Source: Streptomyces sp. MP131-18 (GTDB lineage: Bacteria; Actinomycetota; Actinomycetes; Streptomycetales; Streptomycetaceae). From it: DNA of 64,000 nucleotides. Made by a program: the position numbers and the translations under genes. Under the pieces are notes generated by a model that saw only the letters and a list, made by a program, of their open reading frames with translations, was not told where the DNA came from and did not search any database. Below, piece by piece: positions 34,074 through 42,366 of this stretch (its first letter is position 1; each line of letters begins with the position of its first letter). The DNA lies in assembly GCF_001984575.1 (NCBI RefSeq), contig NZ_LZNS01000001.1, forward strand, positions 508,904-572,903, read 5' to 3'.

Positions 34074-35420
34074 TCAGGGCCGGCTCCGGTGGCGGGCGCT
34101 CAGCCGTTCCAGCTGGGGGACGAGGTCGTGCGGGCTCGGCGTCGCCATCATCTCCTCGTGGATGCGGCGCGCCCCCGCGTGGAAGGACGGCTCGTCGAGG
34201 ACGCGGGCCAGCCGCTTCGTCAGCTCCTCGACGGAGTGCGCCTTCTGGTCGAGCAGCAGCCCGGCGCCCCGCGAGAGGACGTAGGCCGAAGTGGGGCGCA
34301 TGTCCATGTGCTTGTGGGTGGAGGAGGTCGTGGTGCCGTCCGCGTGCTCCACCACGATCTTGATGTCGCCGTCGACGATGAGCTGCGGCGTGCGCGTCGC
34401 GGTCGCGGCCGCGAAGCTGCCCATCCCGCCGTGGTGGATGAAGGCGGAACAGCTCGGCAGCAGTTGCGTGAGCGGCAGGTAGTCGACGGTCCGTACGTTG
34501 GGCGGCACGCGGAAGTCCGCGATCTGTGAGGCGTCCAGCGTGGCGATCACGTCGATGTCCAGGTCGGCGACGCTTTCCAGCAGGGCCCCGACGAACTCCT
34601 CGCCGCCCTTGAAGAACTGACGTACCGACACCCCGAGCGACAGCGCCACACGCGGCCGCTTCGGGGCCTCGCGCAGCCACGGGGGGATCGGCGCGGCCCC
34701 GGTGAACGGCACCCAGCGCATCGGCACCAGGACGGTGCGGGTCGGCAGCCGCATCGGGGCGGGCATGGTGTCGATGGTCCACTGCCCGAGCAGCAGTTCC
34801 TCGTCGACCTCGACGCCGTGCCGTTCCGCTACCGGCCGCACCGCCCGCGCCAGGGGGCTCTCGGCTCCGGAGGCGGAGCCGTCGGCGCGGGCGGCGGCCA
34901 GCCGTTCGGTGATCCAGCCCCAGTAGTCGGGGCCCCACAGCAGCCGGGCGTGGGCGGCGCCCGCGGCGCGGGCGGCCACCGCGGCGGAGGGGAAGGCAGG
35001 GTCCCAGATGACGAGGTCGGGCTGCCAGGCCCTGGCGTAGGCAACGAGGTCGTCGATGCCGGGCATCGGCTCGGCGGACGAGGCGCCGGCGGGATGGAAC
35101 TCCCACGTCGCCGGGAGCACGAACTGCCGGAAGTCGCCCCACGGATGGTGGTCCTCGCCGTCGAGTGCCAGGGCGGCCGCGACGTTGTCGAGCTCCTCGT
35201 CCATGCCGGGCGGCACGGGCTGCGCCGCGCCGCGCGCCGTGGGCATGCCGGCGCGTTCGCCGAGCGGCAGGGCCGTGAGGCCCACCGAGGTGATGGTCGC
35301 GGCCACATCGGGGTGGGACGCGATGACCACCTCGTGCCCTGCGCTCTGCAACGCGGAGGCGAGCGGCACCACGGGGTACAGATGGGCGGTGCCTGGCCAT
35401 ATTGTCATGAGCACTCGCAC
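34074..35420 (-). CDS. GT1-family glycosyltransferase of the antibiotic deoxysugar type
   Basis: A 448-residue protein. GTG 35420 is chosen: GGGAGAG lies just upstream and RVLMTIWPGTAHLYPVVPLA is the standard N-terminus of EryCIII/DesVII/VinC-like enzymes. The donor-binding motif HHGGMGSFAAA is at about residue 330. It transfers a TDP-deoxysugar to an aglycone in the cytoplasm. Several close relatives need a P450-like helper protein (DesVIII/EryCII type), and none is encoded in this window; the only P450 here has intact heme residues. A SARP-type promoter lies upstream (35500-35542), and the aldo-keto reductase follows in the operon. Confidence 0.92.
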   Translation of the reverse strand: MRVLMTIWPGTAHLYPVVPLASALQSAGHEVVIASHPDVAATITSVGLTALPLGERAGMPTARGAAQPVPPGMDEELDNVAAALALDGEDHHPWGDFRQFVLPATWEFHPAGASSAEPMPGIDDLVAYARAWQPDLVIWDPAFPSAAVAARAAGAAHARLLWGPDYWGWITERLAAARADGSASGAESPLARAVRPVAERHGVEVDEELLLGQWTIDTMPAPMRLPTRTVLVPMRWVPFTGAAPIPPWLREAPKRPRVALSLGVSVRQFFKGGEEFVGALLESVADLDIDVIATLDASQIADFRVPPNVRTVDYLPLTQLLPSCSAFIHHGGMGSFAAATATRTPQLIVDGDIKIVVEHADGTTTSSTHKHMDMRPTSAYVLSRGAGLLLDQKAHSVEELTKRLARVLDEPSFHAGARRIHEEMMATPSPHDLVPQLERLSARHRSRP

Positions 35421-35499
35421 AGAGCTCTCCCTCGGAGAAGCGCGACCACGTCGATGAGCCGCGGGCCTGAAGACGCAACAATCGGGCAAGTCAGCCTGG

Positions 35500-35542
35500 A
35501 CGCTACAGCGGGGCACGCAACCGGGCGCCCACTCCCGGGTAA
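35500..35542 (-). promoter_or_regulatory. SARP-type promoter of the glycosyltransferase operon
   Basis: On the minus strand heptads TTACCCG (35542-35536), TGGGCGC (35531-35525) and TTGCGTG (35520-35514) recur every 11 bp. After 8 bases comes TAGCGT (35505-35500), a TANNNT -10 box. The layout equals that of the other SARP-type promoters in the cluster, though the middle heptad is weak. The start codon is 80 bases downstream. Confidence 0.5.
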
Positions 35543-35663
35543 CCCCGCACCGCCGCCGGCCCGCCGGCCGAGCCCCGTCACGCGTGCCGCGGCGCATCCG
35601 GGGCCCTGCACACAGCACCGTCACGCCATCTGACGGGGCATTGGCCACTGACAAAAAGGTTCG

Positions 35664-35692
35664 TGACAAACAAATGATGAGCAGTTGAGCGA
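35664..35692 (+). promoter_or_regulatory. Heptad array upstream of the first imine-reductase-like gene
   Basis: TGACAAA (35664), TGATGAG (35675) and TGAGCGA (35686) start 11 bp apart, again as in SARP sites but with a different heptad. TATAAC at 35726-35731 is a -10 candidate, yet it lies 33 bases after the array, too far for the standard arrangement. The region 35421-35804 otherwise contains no gene; it includes the inverted repeat ACAAATGAT/ATCATTTGT. Confidence 0.3.
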
Positions 35693-35804
35693 CGTCTGTG
35701 CAGGAACCATCATGGACCGGACGCCTATAACAGAGATCATTTGTGATCGAAAGCGGCGGCTTTCGCGTCATTTTCCAAAGAATCGACAGCAGATTGGAAA
35801 AAAC

Positions 35805-36695
35805 ATGGCTGAGGACAACCGCATACCCGTGACCCTCATCGGGCTGGGCTCGATGGGCGCGGCGCTGGCCGAGGCGTTCGTCGGGGCCGGGCACCCCACG
35901 ACCGTGTGGAACCGGACCGCCGCCAAGGCCGAGCCGCTCGTCGCCAAGGGTGCGGTGCGTGCCGAGGCCATCGGAGAGGCCGTCGCCGCCAGCGGGCTGG
36001 TGATCACCTGTATGACCTCCTACGAGGCGACGAAGCAGGCGCTGGAGCCGGCCGCCGACGCGCTGTCCGGCCGCACCCTGATCACGCTCAACTCCGGCAT
36101 TCCCAGCCACGCCCGCGAGTTCGCGGAGTGGGCCACCGGGCACGGTGCCCGGTTCCTGGACGGGGCGGTCAAGAATGTGCCCCAGGCCGTGGGCCTGGCT
36201 GACACGCTCATCTACTACAGCGGCGACAAGGCCGTCTTCGACGAGTACGAGTCGACCGTGAAGGTGCTTGGCGGCGACACCGTCTTCCTCGGCCCCGACG
36301 TGGACACCGCCAAGCTTTACGAGGCGGCCGTCGGCACCACCCTGCTACCGGCGCTCGTCGGCTTCTTCCAGGGCGCCGCCATGCTGAAGAAGCGCGGCCT
36401 CGAGGTCTCCTCCATGGTGCCGTACTCCATCAAGTGGCTCGAGATGATCAACTCCATCCTGCCGGTGCTGGCGGAGCAGATCGACTCGGGCGACTACAGC
36501 CAGGCGTTCTCCTCCATCGGCCTCTTCCACGCCGCCATCGACGACGAGTACCAGATGGGCAAGGACGAGGACGTCGACATCAGCTGGCAGGCCCCCATGC
36601 ACGACCTGCTGCGCCGCGCCGTCGCCGAGGGTCACGCCGAGGACAACATCTCCGCCCTGGCGGAGATGTTCCTGAAGCCGGAGAAGAAGGACTGA
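35805..36695 (+). CDS. Imine-reductase-like NADPH oxidoreductase (copy 1)
   Basis: A 296-residue protein from ATG 35805. The N-terminal Rossmann part has LIGLGSMGAALAEAF and TVWNRTAAKAEPLVAKGA, the signature of the imine reductase branch of the 6-phosphogluconate-dehydrogenase-like superfamily. The C-terminal helical part would form the swapped dimer. At the position where (R)-type imine reductases carry Asp and (S)-type carry Tyr (helix motif LY-x-A), this protein has Glu (E173 in KLYEAAVGT). Family members reduce cyclic imines with NADPH. In a cluster predicted to make a cyclic imine, this is the natural substrate. It converges on a flavin monooxygenase gene, an arrangement repeated at 52445-54586. 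A beta-hydroxyacid dehydrogenase role is the alternative. Confidence 0.82.
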   Translation: MAEDNRIPVTLIGLGSMGAALAEAFVGAGHPTTVWNRTAAKAEPLVAKGAVRAEAIGEAVAASGLVITCMTSYEATKQALEPAADALSGRTLITLNSGIPSHAREFAEWATGHGARFLDGAVKNVPQAVGLADTLIYYSGDKAVFDEYESTVKVLGGDTVFLGPDVDTAKLYEAAVGTTLLPALVGFFQGAAMLKKRGLEVSSMVPYSIKWLEMINSILPVLAEQIDSGDYSQAFSSIGLFHAAIDDEYQMGKDEDVDISWQAPMHDLLRRAVAEGHAEDNISALAEMFLKPEKKD

Positions 36696-36719
36696 CCTTC
36701 GGCTCCGGCCCCCCACCGT

Positions 36720-36741
36720 CGGGCCCGCCCGTGCGGGCCCG
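36720..36741 (+). terminator. Hairpin after the first imine-reductase-like gene
   Basis: A perfect 9-bp GC stem (36720-36728 with 36733-36741, loop CCGT), 24 bases after the stop. A second, longer imperfect hairpin (36818-36848, 12 of 13 pairs) lies further on. Together they should end the transcript. Confidence 0.6.
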
Positions 36742-36855
36742 CCGCCGACGGGGCCCGGTGCCGGTGCCGGGGGCTGTCCGGCGCCGGACCCGGGCTCCTC
36801 GTCATGCCCGGCAGAACGGCCGGCCCGCGGACACGCCGCGGGTCGGCCGCCGTTT

Positions 36856-36979
36856 CAGGGGCCGTCTTCAAAGGGATTACCCGGCTCGCGACGGCTGGCG
36901 CCCCCCTGGCCGCGTTGCCTTGCCAGCGGGGCGCCATCCGCCGCTCGCTGATCGGACGCCCCTTTGAAGACGGACCCTA
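36856..36979. mobile_element. MITE-like element with IS-type terminal inverted repeats
   Basis: Terminal inverted repeats AGGGGCCGTCTTCAAAGGG (36857-36875) and the reverse complement at 36959-36978 (AGGGTCCGTCTTCAAAGGGG) match at 18 of 19 bases. The element is about 120 bp and has no coding capacity. An internal inverted repeat (TGGCGCCCC / GGGGCGCCA) folds its centre. TNA-like triplets flank it (TCA left, TAA right). The right end overlaps the stop codon of the flavin monooxygenase gene at 36977, whose TAG is supplied partly by the repeat. It was probably mobilised by an IS5-type transposase, but no intact one is in the window. Confidence 0.7.
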
Positions 36980-38155
36980 AAGCACCGGGGTATCGGGCTC
37001 GAGCCCCAGCAGGGCGCGGCCGTGCACCTCCAGATTGGTGGCGGGTGCCATCATCCCGTGCAGCGAAAGTCCCTCCAGGTCCCGGTAGAAGCGCTGGAAC
37101 GGCGCGCTGCGGGCCAGCGCGGACGCCCCGCTCACGGAGTGCAGCAGCTCCACGGCCTCCTTCAGGGACTGGATGGCGAAGCCGCAGCGGCCGTGCACCG
37201 TGGCGCGTTCCTTCGTGGTGGGGTACTCCCCGGCGTCCGCCCTGCGCTGGAGGAGGTCCACCACCTCGTCCGCGAGCGCCCTGGCCGCCGCGATCCGGTT
37301 CTCCGCCTGGGCGACGGTGAGCTGCGTCAGCGGGTGCCGGCTCTGGTCCTCCCAGTTGGTGTAGGCGATCGCGCGGCCCGGCAGCCGCTCGACGAACAGG
37401 TCGAAGGCCGCCTGCGCCATGCCGATGTAGACCGCCACGGCCTCCGTCATCACGAGGCCGATCAGCCCGTAATTGCGGCCGGTCGCCCCGGAGTTCCAGC
37501 GGTCCGTGAGGGTGCCCTCGACGGCCGCCTCGCCGTCGGCGATCCGGTGCTCGGGAACGAACACGCTCTTGGCCGTCGCGGTCGAACTGCCGGTGGCGCT
37601 GGCCGCGGACACGTACCAGTCGTCGGCAATCTCCAGCTCGTCCATCGGGACCAGCGCGTAGACCAGCTCCACCGAGCCGTCCGGCTTCTCCAGCAGGGCC
37701 GCCAGCATGTCCCAGTCCGCCGCGCGGCAACCGGTGTTGAAGCGCCAGGTGCCGTCGAGCAGGTACCCGCCCTCGGTGGGCGTCACGGTGCCGCCGGGGG
37801 TGAAGCCGCCCGAGACGCGGACCGTTCCCTCGGCGAAGACCTCCTCCTGGGCCGAGTCCGGGTAGAGCGTGATCATCCAGGCCGTCGATACCCAGGAGGC
37901 GGCGGTCCAGCCGGTCGAGCCGCAGCCGCGGGAGATCTCCTCCAGGATCGTGAACTGCTCGGCCAGGGGCAGGTCCAGCCCCCCGAAGCGGCCGGGCACC
38001 GCCATCCGGAAGACGCCGGCCTCGTCGAGCAGCCGGATGTTGTCCCCCGGGAGCCAGCGCCGCTCCTCGGCCTCGCGGCCGTTCGCCCGCAGGGTGGGGA
38101 CGGCGGCCCTGACCGCTTCCAGTACGGATGCACCCGTCGGTTGCGTCGGCGTCAT
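36977..38155 (-). CDS. Acyl-CoA-dehydrogenase-fold flavin-dependent monooxygenase (copy 1)
   Basis: A 392-residue protein from ATG 38155, preceded by GAGGAG. The fold is the group D flavin monooxygenase (HsaA/HpaB-like): residues about 45-60 AVPGRFGGLDLPLAEQ, EISRGCGSTGWTAASW, and the middle domain YLLDGTWRFNTGCRAADW. No catalytic Glu of true acyl-CoA dehydrogenases is evident. These enzymes use reduced flavin from a separate reductase to hydroxylate, epoxidise or N-oxidise; a flavin reductase gene is in this cluster (48069). It is closely related to the copy at 53414-54586. It ends the sugar operon, and a MITE sits at its stop codon. Coelimycin-type clusters carry similar pairs; sugar N-oxygenases (KijD3 type) are the alternative. 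Confidence 0.85.
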   Translation of the reverse strand: MTPTQPTGASVLEAVRAAVPTLRANGREAEERRWLPGDNIRLLDEAGVFRMAVPGRFGGLDLPLAEQFTILEEISRGCGSTGWTAASWVSTAWMITLYPDSAQEEVFAEGTVRVSGGFTPGGTVTPTEGGYLLDGTWRFNTGCRAADWDMLAALLEKPDGSVELVYALVPMDELEIADDWYVSAASATGSSTATAKSVFVPEHRIADGEAAVEGTLTDRWNSGATGRNYGLIGLVMTEAVAVYIGMAQAAFDLFVERLPGRAIAYTNWEDQSRHPLTQLTVAQAENRIAAARALADEVVDLLQRRADAGEYPTTKERATVHGRCGFAIQSLKEAVELLHSVSGASALARSAPFQRFYRDLEGLSLHGMMAPATNLEVHGRALLGLEPDTPVL

Positions 38156-38234
38156 CTTCTGCTGCTCCTCAGCTGAATCGGGCGGGGTCGTCGGACGGAG
38201 GGCCCGGAGCGGGACGGCGCGGCATCAAAGCCGT

Positions 38235-39626
38235 TCACAGCGTCACCGCACCGGAGTTGAGCACCGCCAGGAGCGTGCGCGCCTGGACGTTCACGTAACG
38301 GCTGTGCTGCACCAGCTCGTTGAGCTGGGCCGGGGTGGCCCAGCAGAAGTCGGGCGGCGGCCGGAGGGGCGCCTCGCTCTCGTCGGCCTCGACGAACAGG
38401 TACCGGCTCTCGGCGTTGAGGAACCGCCCGCCCTCCTCGGAGTGCACGGCCTCGTAGCGGACGCGCGCCGGCTCAGCGGCCAGCACGCCGTCGAGGAACG
38501 GCGGGCGCAGCCCGCCCGTGAGGTGGGCGTAGTTGCCCGGCGTGTACTGGACGGTCGGGGCCAGTTCGACGGTGTCCAGGAGACCGGCCTCCATCCGGGC
38601 GTGCGCCAGCAGGTGCGGCACGCCGCCGAAGCGGCGGGTCAGGAAGCCGGTGACGCCGGTGCCGCGGGGCTCGATCAGCGGCTGGCTCCAGCCGCCGACC
38701 TCCCGGCTGTCCGCCTCCACGGACACGCCCACCACGCGGAAGTACCGGCCGTCCTCGTGCTCGATGCCGCTCGGGCCGCGCACCCAGTCCGCGACCTGCG
38801 CCAGTGGTTTCCGCGTCACCCGGACGTCCTGCCGCGCGCGCACGCCGGAGAACCAGGACCGCAGGTCCAGGTCCGAGTGCAGCGCGCCCTCGTCGGCCTG
38901 TCCGGTGGGAACGCAGGCCAGGACGGTACGCGCGTCCATGTTCACCACGTTGTCCCGGCGCAGCAGCTCGCCTATCTGACCGAGCGTCAGCCAGCAGAAG
39001 TCGTCGTCGAGGGCGACGTCCTCGTCGGTCTCGACGATCATGTTGCGGTTGGACTTGCCCAGGAACCAGGCACCGTGCTCCGACTGGAGGACGTCGGCCA
39101 GGATGCGGCCGCGGCCCGGCCGGACGAAGTGGTCGATGTATTTGACGTCCGCCCCGCGGTGCACCTTGGTGTAGTTGCTGCGGGTGGCCTGCACGGTCGG
39201 GGACAGCTGGAGCAGGTTGCGGTTGCCCGGCTCCATCTTGGCCTGCATCAGGAAGTGCAGCACCCCGTCGAACTCCCGGGCCAGCAGCCCGAGTATGCCC
39301 ACTTCCGGCTGTCTGATGATGGGCTGTTCCCAGTGTGGGAACGGGGCGGTGCCGGTCTCCGCGGAGATGCCCTCGATGGTGAAGAAGCGCCCGCTGCGGT
39401 GGGCCAGGTTCCCCGTGTCCGGCGCGAAGGACCAGCCGTCCAGCTGCGCGAAGGGCACACGTTCCACCCGGAAGTGGTGGGCCAGCCGCCGCCCGGCGAG
39501 CCAGTCGGCGAACTCCGCGGTGCCCAGCGAGGCGGCGGTGCCCAGCGACGCGGCGGAACGGACGAACTTCTCCCGCACCCCGTCGTCACGGCGGGCCCGC
39601 AGCATGGTGACGGTGCTCATCGGCAT
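38235..39626 (-). CDS. NDP-hexose 2,3-dehydratase
   Basis: A 463-residue protein from ATG 39626; a second ATG two codons on is possible. It has the internally duplicated layout of TylX3/EryBVI/SpnO-type dehydratases: each half contains a segment like GRFFTIEGISAE / GRYFRVVGVSVEADSREVGGW followed by QP-I-P-E-G-ILG/VTGFL. The family removes water across C2-C3 of TDP-4-keto-6-deoxyglucose, the committed step to 2-deoxysugars. The aldo-keto reductase at 33020 would reduce the resulting 3-keto group. It is the fifth gene of the operon led by the aminotransferase. Confidence 0.93.
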   Translation of the reverse strand: MPMSTVTMLRARRDDGVREKFVRSAASLGTAASLGTAEFADWLAGRRLAHHFRVERVPFAQLDGWSFAPDTGNLAHRSGRFFTIEGISAETGTAPFPHWEQPIIRQPEVGILGLLAREFDGVLHFLMQAKMEPGNRNLLQLSPTVQATRSNYTKVHRGADVKYIDHFVRPGRGRILADVLQSEHGAWFLGKSNRNMIVETDEDVALDDDFCWLTLGQIGELLRRDNVVNMDARTVLACVPTGQADEGALHSDLDLRSWFSGVRARQDVRVTRKPLAQVADWVRGPSGIEHEDGRYFRVVGVSVEADSREVGGWSQPLIEPRGTGVTGFLTRRFGGVPHLLAHARMEAGLLDTVELAPTVQYTPGNYAHLTGGLRPPFLDGVLAAEPARVRYEAVHSEEGGRFLNAESRYLFVEADESEAPLRPPPDFCWATPAQLNELVQHSRYVNVQARTLLAVLNSGAVTL

Positions 39627-39677
39627 GCCTTCCCCTCTGCCCTCGACGGCCGCGCCGCGGCGCGTGCGGTGCCGCGG

Positions 39678-40667
39678 TCACGCATCCGTCTCTTGCTCCT
39701 TCCGGTGCTTGGACGCCTTCCACCAGTGCACGTTGTCGCGGTACCAGGCGACGGTCTGGGCCAGGCCCTCCTCGAAGTCGACGCGCGGCGCGTAGCCCAG
39801 CTCCTCACGGATCTTGGTCTCGTCCAGCGAGTACCGCAGGTCGTGTCCCTTGCGGTCGGGCACGTGCCGGACGCGGCCGGGGTCGGCGCCGCAGAGGTCG
39901 AGCAGCCGCTCGGTGACGGCGAGGTTGGTGCGTTCGTTGCCGCCGCCCACGTTGTAGATCTCCCCCGCCCTGCCGCCGGCCAGGACCAGTTGGACGGCGC
40001 GCGAGTGGTCGTCGACGTGCAGCCACTCCCGCACGTTGAGCCCGTCGCCGTACAGCGGGACGTCCGAGCCCTCCAGCAAGTTGGTGATGAACAGCGGGAT
40101 CAGCTTCTCGGGGTGCTGGTGCGGGCCGAAGTTGTTGGAGCAGCGGGTGATCGACAGGTCGAGGCCGTGGGAGCGCCAGAACGCGCGGGCGATCAGGTCC
40201 GAGGACGCCTTGGACGCGGCGTAGGGCGAGTTGGGCAGCAGCGGCCAGTCCTCCGTGGAGGAGCCCTCCGCCACGGACCCGTACACCTCGTCGGTGGAGA
40301 CGTGCACGATGCGCGGCACGCCGGTGGCGACGCAGGCGTCGAGCAGCACCTGGGTGCCCACAACGTTGGTCCGCATGAAGGCACCGGGCGAGGTCAGCGA
40401 CCGGTCCACGTGGGACTCGGCGGCGAAGTGGACCACCGCGTCGTGCCCGGGGAGCAGATCGCGCAGCAGGGCGCTGTCGCAGACGTCGCCCTCGATCAGT
40501 TCCAGGAGCGGGTGGCCGAGCGGCAGGTTCTCGCGGTTGCCCGCGTAGGTCATCTTGTCCAGCACGGTGACCCGGGCTCGTTCGTAACCCGGGTAGCCGC
40601 CGCCGAGCATCGTGCGCACGTAGTGGGAGCCGATGAAGCCGGCGCCGCCGGTGACGAGGACCCTCAT
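39678..40667 (-). CDS. rmlB: dTDP-glucose 4,6-dehydratase
   Basis: A 329-residue protein from ATG 40667, overlapping the thymidylyltransferase stop by ATGA. The extended-SDR signatures are intact: VLVTGGAGFIGSHYVRTML (NAD loop), VHFAAESHVDRSL, the catalytic triad in VSTDEVYGS and YAASKASSDLIARAF (Tyr/Lys). It converts dTDP-glucose to dTDP-4-keto-6-deoxyglucose, the branch point of all 6-deoxysugars here. The length is normal for secondary-metabolism members such as DesIV/TylA2. Confidence 0.96.
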   Translation of the reverse strand: MRVLVTGGAGFIGSHYVRTMLGGGYPGYERARVTVLDKMTYAGNRENLPLGHPLLELIEGDVCDSALLRDLLPGHDAVVHFAAESHVDRSLTSPGAFMRTNVVGTQVLLDACVATGVPRIVHVSTDEVYGSVAEGSSTEDWPLLPNSPYAASKASSDLIARAFWRSHGLDLSITRCSNNFGPHQHPEKLIPLFITNLLEGSDVPLYGDGLNVREWLHVDDHSRAVQLVLAGGRAGEIYNVGGGNERTNLAVTERLLDLCGADPGRVRHVPDRKGHDLRYSLDETKIREELGYAPRVDFEEGLAQTVAWYRDNVHWWKASKHRKEQETDA

Positions 40668-41731
40668 GCCGCCACCTCCACCCGGCTGTGGTCACCGATC
40701 ACCAGGCGGTGGTGGGCCGCGCCCCGGCCGGCCGGGCCGATGGTGGCGCCGCGGCCGATCAGGGAGTCCACCAGCGCGGGCACCTGGCTGACCGCGGCGC
40801 CCGCCATGACGATGGAGCCCGCGACGCGGGTGGACCGCAGCACGCAGTGGTCGCCGATGGAGGTGGCGGGGCCGATGCGGCTGTCCTCCACCAGGGTGCC
40901 GGCGCCGATGATCGCGGGGCCGGTGATGCGGGAGCGGACCACGCGGGCGCCGGGGCCGACGACGACCGGGCCGACGAGTTCGCTGGCCGCGTCCACGTCG
41001 CCCTCGACGCGCGGGGCGATGCTGCCGAGCAGCCACCGGTTGCACTCCAGCACGTCCTCGGCTCGTCCGGTGTCCTTCCAGTAGCCGGCGTACTCGGCGG
41101 CCGTGACGTCGGCGCCGTGGGTGACCAGCCACTGGATGGCGTCGGTGATCTCCAGTTCGCCGCGGGCGCTCGGCCGGATCGCGGCGACCGCCTCGTGGAC
41201 GGCGGGCGTGAAGAAGTACACGCCGATCATGGCCAGGTCGCTCCTGGGCTGCTGTGGCTTCTCGACCAGCCGCAGGACGGTGCCTTCGGCGTCGAGCTCC
41301 GCCACGCCGAACGCCTGCGGGTCCGGCACCTTGCAGACCACGATCCGGGCCGTGGGGCGCTCGCTGCGGAATTCCTCCGCGATCTCCCCTATGCCCTGCG
41401 GGAGCATGTTGTCCCCCAGGTACATGACGAAGTCGTCGTCGCCCAGGAACGGCCGGGCCAGCCGGACGCAGTGGGCCAGGCCGAGCGGCCGGTCCTGCCT
41501 GAGGTAGGTCAGCCGGGCGCCGAACCTCGACCCGTCGCCGAGGACGGCGGCGATCTCGGGGCCCCAGTCACCGACGATGATCCCGATGTCCGTCACCCCC
41601 AGGTCGGTGATGTTCTCCAGGGCGTGTTCCAGAACGGGCTTGTTGACGATCGGGATGAGTTGTTTCGGCATGGAATAGCTGAAGGGGCGCAGACGGGTAC
41701 CCGACCCGCCCGACAGGACCAGAGCCTTCAT
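40664..41731 (-). CDS. rmlA: Glucose-1-phosphate thymidylyltransferase (long form)
   Basis: A 355-residue protein from ATG 41731, overlapping the epimerase stop by ATGA. The nucleotidyltransferase motif is LVLSGGSGTRLRPFSYSMPK followed by QLIPI; YLGDNMLPQG carries the metal-binding Asp and VEKPQQPRSDLAMIGVY the sugar-binding part. A C-terminal left-handed beta-helix (about residues 240-355) makes it the StrD/long type used in antibiotic clusters. It activates glucose-1-phosphate with dTTP as the first step of the sugar pathway. Confidence 0.95.
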   Translation of the reverse strand: MKALVLSGGSGTRLRPFSYSMPKQLIPIVNKPVLEHALENITDLGVTDIGIIVGDWGPEIAAVLGDGSRFGARLTYLRQDRPLGLAHCVRLARPFLGDDDFVMYLGDNMLPQGIGEIAEEFRSERPTARIVVCKVPDPQAFGVAELDAEGTVLRLVEKPQQPRSDLAMIGVYFFTPAVHEAVAAIRPSARGELEITDAIQWLVTHGADVTAAEYAGYWKDTGRAEDVLECNRWLLGSIAPRVEGDVDAASELVGPVVVGPGARVVRSRITGPAIIGAGTLVEDSRIGPATSIGDHCVLRSTRVAGSIVMAGAAVSQVPALVDSLIGRGATIGPAGRGAAHHRLVIGDHSRVEVAA

Positions 41732-42336
41732 GTCTTCCTCACGGCGAAGGAGTGGGTGCCTTGAGTCGCTTCCCGCCAGGTGGCGAGCAGGCCGGCCGAC
41801 TCGGCTTCCGCGGCGCTGCGGGCCTTCGCGTCCTTCGCTGACATCAGCGGAGGCTCGGAGAACCCCCACGGGAGCGCGAGGTCGGCGTCGAGCGGATTGA
41901 TGTCGATCTGCGTGCCGGGGACGTGCTCGCTGGACAGGACGTAGCAGATGCAGGTGTCGTCGGTGAGCGCGAGAAAGCCGTGGCCGACGCCCTCGGGGAT
42001 GTACAGGGCCCGGCCGGACTCGGCGTTCAGCACGTTGACGGTGTACCGGCCGAACGCCGGGGAGCCGACGCGCAGGTCGACGACGATGTCGCGCAGCGCG
42101 CCGCGGACGCAGGTGACGTACTTGGCCTGCCCCGGGGGGATCGCCACGCCGTGCAGCCCGCGCAGGGTGTTGCGGCGCGATACGGAGAAGTTGATCTGCC
42201 TGGGGACGAACGGGCGGCCGACCGCCTCGGCCAGCCGGGAGGCGCGCAGGCTCTCGAAGAACGTGCCGCGCTCGTCGGGGAGCTGGGCCGGGTTGACGAC
42301 GAAGGTCCCCGGGACCGCTGTTTCTGTGATGTGCAC
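41728..42336 (-). CDS. dTDP-4-keto-6-deoxyhexose 3,5- or 5-epimerase (RmlC family)
   Basis: A 202-residue cupin protein from GTG 42336. RmlC signatures: FVVNPAQLPDERGTFFES, INFSVSRRNTLRGLHG with the catalytic His, VVDLRVGSPAFGRY with Asp, and ALYIPEGVGHGFLALTD. It inverts C5 (and perhaps C3) of a 4-keto-6-deoxyhexose, so the attached sugar is probably of the L series. It lies third from last in the chain aminotransferase-epimerase-rmlA-rmlB and overlaps rmlA by 4 bases. Some relatives in antibiotic clusters are mono-epimerases, which cannot be decided here. Confidence 0.92.
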   Translation of the reverse strand: MHITETAVPGTFVVNPAQLPDERGTFFESLRASRLAEAVGRPFVPRQINFSVSRRNTLRGLHGVAIPPGQAKYVTCVRGALRDIVVDLRVGSPAFGRYTVNVLNAESGRALYIPEGVGHGFLALTDDTCICYVLSSEHVPGTQIDINPLDADLALPWGFSEPPLMSAKDAKARSAAEAESAGLLATWREATQGTHSFAVRKT

Positions 42337-42366
42337 GGACGGGCCGCCTCTCCTCCTCGCGGGCCG

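Noticed and set aside
35664..35731. A full SARP-type promoter for the first imine-reductase-like gene
   Set aside because: The heptads are spaced 11 bp, but the only good -10 box is 33 bases downstream instead of 7-8, so it is listed only as a weak array.
36977..38155. True acyl-CoA dehydrogenase of fatty acid oxidation
   Set aside because: The motifs match group D flavin monooxygenases and a flavin reductase is encoded in the cluster; no catalytic Glu or electron-transfer flavoprotein genes are seen.
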